A stretch of 44,280 bases of DNA from Rhizomicrobium sp. (GTDB taxonomy: Bacteria > Pseudomonadota > Alphaproteobacteria > Micropepsales > Micropepsaceae): contig JARLIR010000103.1 in the NCBI GenBank assembly GCA_031291635.1, positions 1 through 44,280 of the forward strand, written 5' to 3'. Made by a program: the position numbers and the translations under genes. The notes beneath the pieces were generated by a model that saw nothing but the letters and a program-made list of their open reading frames with translations, was not told where the DNA came from and made no database searches. This document shows, in pieces, positions 38,484 to 44,280 of this stretch. Each line of letters opens with the position of its first letter. Positions within the stretch are counted from its first letter, which is position 1.

Positions 38484-38558
38484 AGGAAAGATTCACCGCA
38501 GAAGCTCATGCGTGAATGGCACGCTTGCGCCGCTAACTCCTCTCTGGAAAAAGAGGGG

Positions 38559-39347
38559 ATGGGTGATCCTTTTCAGCTTCTGGGTTTGTTCGTGCTGGCG
38601 TTGGTCGCGGGCACGATTGACGCAATGGCGGGTGGCGGCGGACTTTTGACAGTGCCCGGCCTGATGGCGACAGGCATTGCTCCGATCTCGGCCTTGGCCA
38701 CCAACAAGATGTCGGCGATTTTCTCGCCGCTCAGCGCCACGTTTCATTTCTGGCGCAGCGGTCGGATTAATATTCGCAAGCTGTGGTTACCAGCGCTGCT
38801 GGCCTTGATTGGTGCCGCGTGCGGCGCGGCAAGCCTCTCCTTCATCGATCCCAGTGTGCTGAAGAAACTGGTGCCCTTTTTGCTGATCGCGATCTGCGGC
38901 TGGTTGCTGCTCAGCGAGGATCTTGGCAAAGCGCCCGGTAAGCCGCGTTTCTCTTTCGCCCTGATCAGCGTGACCCTGATACCGATCGTGGCGGCCTATG
39001 ACGGCTTTTTCGGGCCCGGCACAGGCACATTCTTCGCGCTGGGCATGGTGGGGCTAGCGGGCTTCTCGTTGGATCAGGCGACCATCGAGGCCAAGCTCTA
39101 CAATCTGATGAGCAACCTTGGCGCGCTGCTGTTCTTCCTGGTCAAAGGCCATATCGTCTGGCCGTTTGCGATCGTCATGGCTTGCGGCATGGTGGCGGGC
39201 GGATCGATTGGCGCGCGACTGGTCATCCGTCACGGCACCAGCCTGATCAAACCACTGCTGATCGTGATGAGTTTGGCGATGAGCCTGCGCCTGCTCTGGC
39301 AGAACGGCACGCTGGCACAGTGGTGGGCGGTGCTGGCGGGACATTGA
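38559..39347 (+). CDS. TSUP (TauE/SafE) family membrane transporter
   Basis: LVAGTIDAMAGGGGLLTVPGLMATGIAPISALATNKMSAIFSPLSATFHFWRSG, AAYDGFFGPGTGTFFALGMV; start at MGDPFQLLG. Confidence 0.92.
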   Translation: MGDPFQLLGLFVLALVAGTIDAMAGGGGLLTVPGLMATGIAPISALATNKMSAIFSPLSATFHFWRSGRINIRKLWLPALLALIGAACGAASLSFIDPSVLKKLVPFLLIAICGWLLLSEDLGKAPGKPRFSFALISVTLIPIVAAYDGFFGPGTGTFFALGMVGLAGFSLDQATIEAKLYNLMSNLGALLFFLVKGHIVWPFAIVMACGMVAGGSIGARLVIRHGTSLIKPLLIVMSLAMSLRLLWQNGTLAQWWAVLAGH

Positions 39348-39368
39348 CTCCCACCAGCCTCAACCAGA

Positions 39369-40394
39369 TTACTTCGTAGGCGGAATAAGCGCGCCCAGGA
39401 TCGGTTTGACCCAGCCGGGCTTGGAGAAGTCGTAGAGCAGAAAATCGGAATCGAACTGCCAGTAAGCCCAGGCAAAGCCGTACTTCTCGGCATTGCGTGC
39501 GACAGCGGCCGTCCATTGGGCACGGCTTTCCATTGGGCCTTTGTCATAGGCGCCAAACTCACCAAGGAAGATCGGGCGGTTGTTGGCATCGCTCCAAGTC
39601 TTGGCGACATAGAGCTCCTCCTCCATCACTTGACGTTCCGACTCGGTACCCCAGGTCACGCCGAGGTCCGTGTTCACCGGGTCCCAAGCGGCCCCCTGAT
39701 GGGTGAAAGGCCGCGGCAAATAGTAGTGGAGCACCGCGATGAGGTGGCGATCCTCTTCCGGTAGCTTCAGCCAAGGCAGACCTTCCAGATTGTTCCAGTA
39801 GGGCCCGCCGATCAGGACATTGCGGGTTGGATTGGTCTGACGCACAACGGCGAGAAATTCCCGCGACAAGACCTGCCAAACTTGTGGTGTGATGGCGCCG
39901 TTCGGCTCGTTGAGAAGCTCGAACAGAACCTTATTGGGCGCGTCTTTGAAATGCGGAGCCAGTTGGCCCCACACCGCCTTGACCTTGGTGCGGCAGCCTT
40001 CGGCCGATTTGGCACAGAGTTCGTAATCATGCTCGTCGAGCACCACGGTAAGGCCCTGCTCCAGCGCCGCATTCACCATCGTGTCGAGCGTCTTTAACCA
40101 CACCGGATCGAGTTTATTATTGGCATCCAGACGCGCAAAGGTCTGCAGCACGATGCGCACGTTGGAAAATCCGGCGTCGTGAATCGTCTTGAACATCGCT
40201 GGCGTGAAACGGCCCTTAGCAGGATCGCTCCACACCGGATCGTAACCGAGCACGTTGACGCCACGCCCCATCTCAGCGGTCTGCGCAAAGGGGTCGATGG
40301 GGACAAAAGCCGCTCCGGCTTTCGGCGCGGCTAGGCCGGCCGAAAACAGGAACAGAAAGGCGCCGGTTGCTGCGAGAATTTTTGAGAGTTTCAT
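39369..40394 (-). CDS. Secreted glycoside hydrolase family 5-like protein (copy 1)
   Basis: Signal peptide; NVLGYDPVW, VLFELLNEPNGAI (acid/base NEP), PIFLGEFGAYDKG (nucleophile), WAYWQFDSDFLLYD. Confidence 0.88.
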   Translation of the reverse strand: MKLSKILAATGAFLFLFSAGLAAPKAGAAFVPIDPFAQTAEMGRGVNVLGYDPVWSDPAKGRFTPAMFKTIHDAGFSNVRIVLQTFARLDANNKLDPVWLKTLDTMVNAALEQGLTVVLDEHDYELCAKSAEGCRTKVKAVWGQLAPHFKDAPNKVLFELLNEPNGAITPQVWQVLSREFLAVVRQTNPTRNVLIGGPYWNNLEGLPWLKLPEEDRHLIAVLHYYLPRPFTHQGAAWDPVNTDLGVTWGTESERQVMEEELYVAKTWSDANNRPIFLGEFGAYDKGPMESRAQWTAAVARNAEKYGFAWAYWQFDSDFLLYDFSKPGWVKPILGALIPPTK

Positions 40395-40408
40395 CCGACG
40401 CCTCCCGA

Positions 40409-41476
40409 TCAGTTTTTGGTTTGTGGTGGAATTAGTGCGTCGAGGATCGGCTTCACCCAGCCAGATTTGGCGAAATCGTAGAGCACAAAATCGGGATCAA
40501 GCTGCCAATAGGCCCAAGAGAAGCCACGGGCTTCAGCGGCACGGGCGATAGCACCGTCCCAGGTGGCACGGTCGGCCATCGCCGCTTTGTCATAAGCGCC
40601 AAATTCGTTGAGGTAGATCGGGCGATTGTTCGCCACCGACCACGCCTTGATGACATCAAACTCCTTGTTGAGAAGCGCGTAGTCGGCCGCCGAGCCCCAG
40701 CTGACGCCGAGCTTGTTGGTATAGGCCGGAACCCAGGCAGCGCCCTGATGGGTGAATTCCATTGGATGGTAATAGTGGACGACCACGATGATGTGCTGAT
40801 CGTCCTTGGGCAGTTCCAGATAAGGCAATTGCTCAAGACCGTTCCAGGCACCGGGTCCAATCACGATATTGCGCGTCGGGTTGGAAGCGCGGATGATCGC
40901 AAGCTCTTCCTTCAACTGTGCATTCCACAGCGGTACAGTCATCTCCCCATGCGGTTCGTTCAAGATCTCAAACAAAACGCGATTGGGCGCATCCTTAAAG
41001 TGCGGCGCGACCTGGGTCCAGAACGCCTTCAGCTTGGTGCGGCAGGTGTCGATGTCCTTGCCGCAGAGCTCGTAATCGTGCTCGTCAAGAGTAACGGTGA
41101 GGCCTTGGTCAAGCGCGGCTTTGACCATCACATCCAGCGTGGCCAACCATTTGGGATCGAGCTTGCCGCTGGCGTCGATGAAATCGAAAGACTGCATCAC
41201 GAGGCGGATGTTGGAAAAGCCCGCCTGCCGAATGATGCGGAAATGGTCGGTGGTAAAACGCGCCTTGAAGGCATCTTTCCACAACGGATCGTAGCCCAAC
41301 ACATTCACACCGCGCGCCATGGCCGTATTCTGGGTCGCAGCATCGATCGGGGTGAAAGCCTCGCCGAAAGTGGGAGTGGGCGGCGCCACAGCCGTTGGCG
41401 CGGTTTGACAACCTGCCAGTCCGAGCAAAACGCCGGCAACGGCCACGCCTCGAAACATTGCGGAAACACGGTGCAT
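40409..41476 (-). CDS. Glycoside hydrolase family 5-like lipoprotein (copy 2)
   Basis: Lipobox VLLGLAGCQTA; NVLGYDPLW, VLFEILNEPHGEM, PIYLNEFGAYDKA, WAYWQLDPDFVLYD; start set at 41476. Confidence 0.88.
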   Translation of the reverse strand: MHRVSAMFRGVAVAGVLLGLAGCQTAPTAVAPPTPTFGEAFTPIDAATQNTAMARGVNVLGYDPLWKDAFKARFTTDHFRIIRQAGFSNIRLVMQSFDFIDASGKLDPKWLATLDVMVKAALDQGLTVTLDEHDYELCGKDIDTCRTKLKAFWTQVAPHFKDAPNRVLFEILNEPHGEMTVPLWNAQLKEELAIIRASNPTRNIVIGPGAWNGLEQLPYLELPKDDQHIIVVVHYYHPMEFTHQGAAWVPAYTNKLGVSWGSAADYALLNKEFDVIKAWSVANNRPIYLNEFGAYDKAAMADRATWDGAIARAAEARGFSWAYWQLDPDFVLYDFAKSGWVKPILDALIPPQTKN

Positions 41477-41576
41477 GAATTCCTCCCTGTGGCGGCGGTG
41501 TTCCGCCTTCCAGCCCATCGTGTGACAGCGCTTACTCAGCGTCAAGTCACAAGCTGGAGAGGGTTCGGCCGGCAGT

Positions 41577-43658
41577 CTATTTCTCGCGTGTGAAACGCAC
41601 TTGGGAGGTGTCACTGCGGCCCTCGGAATCAACCACGGTGATGCGGGCATTGCCCTCGCCTTGTGGTAGATAAAGAGCAGGCTGGAAGCGATCATAGCTG
41701 CCAATCAAAAGCCCATTCACGAGCCAGGTGAGTGGGGCTTTACCGCCATCGGCTTTGAGCAAAATGGTCTTGTCGGCGTCTTTCAGCCCTGGCAGCGGGA
41801 TCACTGTGCCATTGGGCGGATAAGCGATGGCCGGTGGCGGCACGGTGGCGGCACGGGCCATCTCTAGCGCTGTGGCTCGGGTGAAGACACGCAACGACGG
41901 CGGCAGCGCGTCGGTGGTCTCGACCAAGATGGCGCCTGTCGGTATCGGCGGCGCCGGTTCTTTATCGGCAGGCAGCAGCCCGAAGACTTTGAGCAGCACC
42001 GGGGCCGCTGAATCCACGCCAACATGACCGGGACGCGAAGAACCATCGGCGCGGCCGACCCACACACCCACGGTATAATCATTGGAAAAGCCGACGCTCC
42101 ACGCATCACGGAAACCGGCGGAGGTCCCCGTCTTGAAGGCGATGCTGCGGCCGCGGTTCAATCCCTCACCCATCGCCCAGCCTTCCGGCAGTGAAACGCC
42201 GACCAAAATCTGCCGCAGGTAATAAGCGGCGACGGGACCAAAGAGACGATGGCTGGGCGCATCGGGCGCCCCTTGCACGAGACGTAGACCACGGGCCTCA
42301 CCGCCATTGGCGATGCCCGCGTAGAGCATGGTGATATCGAGCGGCGAGATGCCAAGGCCGCCAAGGGCAAAGGCGGCATTAGGCGCGGTATCAACGGTGG
42401 GAAAGGCCAGATGGGCTCCGGCATTTTGCAGCACCAGCGTGAAGGCCAGCGGCCCTACCTTTTCCAGCACCGCCACCGCAGGCACGTTGAGCGACATGCG
42501 CAAGGCATCCCGCGCGGTCACTTCGCCTTTGAAATCGCCGGAAAAATCGCGCGGTGCGAAATCGCCGAAATTCATTGGCGCATCGTCCATCATGGTGGAG
42601 GGATGCAAGATGAGATCGTCGAAGGCGAGGCCATAGATAAAGGGCTTCAAAGCCGAGCCGGGCGAACGCGGCCGACGCGCCAGATCGATCTGTCCCGCCT
42701 TACCCCAATAATTGGTACCGCCGAGATACGCCACCACGTTGCGCGTTTTGTTTTCCACCACGACGATGGCCATGGTGGCGCCATCGCCAGTGTAGCGCAC
42801 TTCCTGGGCTGCAAGTTGTTCCACCGCAGTCTGAATATCGCCATCCAGTGTGGTGACGATGCGGCTCTGCGGGTGGCTGCGCGCGAGTTTCTCGCTTAAG
42901 TGTGGTGCGATCAGCGGCATGGTTTGGCGGGCGAAAGGCACACCTTCACGCCGTGCCAGGGCGGCATCGGACGCCGTTACAACGCCTTCCTGCACCATGC
43001 GCGTGAGAACCTTGTCCCGGCCTTTCAGCGCCGCAATGGCGTGGCGATCGGGGCGTTGTTTGACCGGCGATTGCGGCAGCGCCACCAGCAGCGCGGCTTG
43101 GGCCAGATCAATCTGATTGGCAGGCTTGCCGAAATAGGAGAGCGAAGCCGCTTTGACGCCTTCCAGATTGCCGCCAAAGGGCGCCAACGTCAGATAGAAG
43201 GAGAGGATTTCGTCTTTGGAATAACGCTCCTCCAACTGCACGGCGCGCATCATCTGAAACAATTTTGTCAGAACGCTGCGGCGCTTGGGTGGCTCCAAGA
43301 GACGCGCAACCTGCATGGTCAACGTCGAGCCGCCCGACACCACATGGCCGGCGCTCACCCATTGCAACGCCGCGCGCGCCATCGAACCCGGATCGATACC
43401 CGCATGAGTGTCGAAATGCTTATCCTCATAGGCTTTCAGGATGGCGAGGTAGCGCGGCGAGACCTCGCGTACCTCAGTGCGCATGCGCCAATAACCGTCG
43501 CGGGTGAGGAAGGCCCGCAGCAGCACGCCGTTCTTATCCACGACTTCCGGCGAGGCATGAGCGATTTTGGCAAGATCCGGCGGGTTGGCGACATCGGCAG
43601 CCGCTAGGCCCGCGACAAGGCCAAGCGCACCGAATAATGCCATCCGTCCTTCACGCAT
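41577..43658 (-). CDS. pbpC: Penicillin-binding protein 1C
   Basis: Transglycosylase KAYEDKHFDTHAGIDPGSMARAALQW and GGSTLTMQVARLLEP; transpeptidase RSPGSALKPFIYGLAFDD, FKTGTSAGFRDAWSVGF; C-terminal BiPBP_C-like domain. Confidence 0.95.
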   Translation of the reverse strand: MREGRMALFGALGLVAGLAAADVANPPDLAKIAHASPEVVDKNGVLLRAFLTRDGYWRMRTEVREVSPRYLAILKAYEDKHFDTHAGIDPGSMARAALQWVSAGHVVSGGSTLTMQVARLLEPPKRRSVLTKLFQMMRAVQLEERYSKDEILSFYLTLAPFGGNLEGVKAASLSYFGKPANQIDLAQAALLVALPQSPVKQRPDRHAIAALKGRDKVLTRMVQEGVVTASDAALARREGVPFARQTMPLIAPHLSEKLARSHPQSRIVTTLDGDIQTAVEQLAAQEVRYTGDGATMAIVVVENKTRNVVAYLGGTNYWGKAGQIDLARRPRSPGSALKPFIYGLAFDDLILHPSTMMDDAPMNFGDFAPRDFSGDFKGEVTARDALRMSLNVPAVAVLEKVGPLAFTLVLQNAGAHLAFPTVDTAPNAAFALGGLGISPLDITMLYAGIANGGEARGLRLVQGAPDAPSHRLFGPVAAYYLRQILVGVSLPEGWAMGEGLNRGRSIAFKTGTSAGFRDAWSVGFSNDYTVGVWVGRADGSSRPGHVGVDSAAPVLLKVFGLLPADKEPAPPIPTGAILVETTDALPPSLRVFTRATALEMARAATVPPPAIAYPPNGTVIPLPGLKDADKTILLKADGGKAPLTWLVNGLLIGSYDRFQPALYLPQGEGNARITVVDSEGRSDTSQVRFTREK

Positions 43659-43662
43659 GCTG

Positions 43663-43857
43663 TCACTTAGACCGGGCGAAATAGACGATCACAAAACCAC
43701 CGAGCACCGCAACGAAAACTGCGCCAATGACAAAGGGAACGGACTCCGATACCACACCCCAGAAGAAATGCGCGATCCCAACCAGCGCCGCGACGAGCAG
43801 CCAGAACACCGCCCCAAGCCGGAAAAATCGCGCACTTCCATTCTGTTTATCCGCCAT
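43663..43857 (-). CDS. Small membrane protein with two predicted TM helices
   Basis: 64 aa RFFRLGAVFWLLVAALVGIAHFFWGVVSESVPFVIGAVFVAVLGGFVIVYFARSK, in tight order with pbpC. Confidence 0.6.
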   Translation of the reverse strand: MADKQNGSARFFRLGAVFWLLVAALVGIAHFFWGVVSESVPFVIGAVFVAVLGGFVIVYFARSK

Positions 43858-43873
43858 CCATGCCCTTGATCCG

Positions 43874-44280
43874 TTACGGCTTAATCGTCACCGTAGCCAT
43901 TGCCGTGCGCGCCATCACGCCCGGTGCATACATATCTTCGGCGATAGCCGCTGGCGCCACAAAGCTACCGATGCCAACCGCCCGCACCACATAAGCGGCC
44001 CGGAAACTGGGTTGCACCTCCAGTCCCTTTTTATCGCCATAGCTATAACGCGAACCGAGCGTAAAGGCTGCCACGAAACGGTCGTCGCGTTTGTCGGCCA
44101 GCGACAGTTCCGTGAGCGTGCCATTGAGATTGTAGGGCTTGCCCTCGTCGCCTTTCAGCACTTGTTCGATCTCAAAGCCCGCGGGCAGAAGATCAATCAG
44201 CCCCACTTGCCGCGCATAGTTGTTGGGCAAGCGCCCCGTCAGCTCGATCACCAAGCGATCATTCTGATGGATGTTGGCAA
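43874..44280 (-). CDS. Alpha-2-macroglobulin family protein, C-terminal part (continues past the window edge)
   Basis: Open to the edge: ANIHQNDRLVIELTGRLPNNYARQVGLIDLLPAGFEIEQ...YVVRAVGIGSFVAPAAIAEDMYAPGVMART. Confidence 0.85.
   Translation of the reverse strand, partial: ANIHQNDRLVIELTGRLPNNYARQVGLIDLLPAGFEIEQVLKGDEGKPYNLNGTLTELSLADKRDDRFVAAFTLGSRYSYGDKKGLEVQPSFRAAYVVRAVGIGSFVAPAAIAEDMYAPGVMARTAMATVTIKP

Noticed and set aside
1-44280. CRISPR arrays, tRNA/rRNA genes, prophage, IS elements, toxin-antitoxin or defence islands
   Set aside because: No direct repeat arrays, cloverleaf/CCA-like genes, transposase or phage motifs recognised. The EVE-domain gene alone, in a housekeeping context, does not support a defence system.

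Overview
The window looks like a GC-rich alphaproteobacterial chromosome segment made mostly of housekeeping and ordinary accessory genes. No phage, transposon, CRISPR array, rRNA or tRNA was recognised. Clear loci are sucC/sucD/sucA/sucB (minus strand, interrupted by other genes), pntA-pntB, gpsA, pyk, a GapR/DUF2312 gene, an MltB-type lytic transglycosylase, pbpC with an alpha-2-macroglobulin-type gene at the right edge, and a non-zinc-type L36 gene too short for the ORF track. Accessory genes include two histidine kinases and a receiver protein, a sigma54 response regulator, tandem GH5 hydrolases, duplicated YciI and GNAT genes, a TMEM175-type channel and a GT87-type membrane protein. The best candidate for something undescribed is non-coding: a ~150-nt minus-strand transcript (about 15941-16090) between a tyrosine-phosphatase-like gene and a MOSC gene. 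It has a sigma70-like promoter, a 10-bp 5' hairpin, three C-rich tracts that are predicted or likely to be single-stranded, and a strong intrinsic terminator. Other items worth checking are a long near-perfect hairpin after a YciI gene, a composite inverted repeat near 38.4 kb, leaders that could mask Shine-Dalgarno sequences, a PagL-like outer-membrane protein, and a histidine kinase whose usual G2 box is not recognisable. All calls come from reading sequence and the supplied translations; no database search was run.
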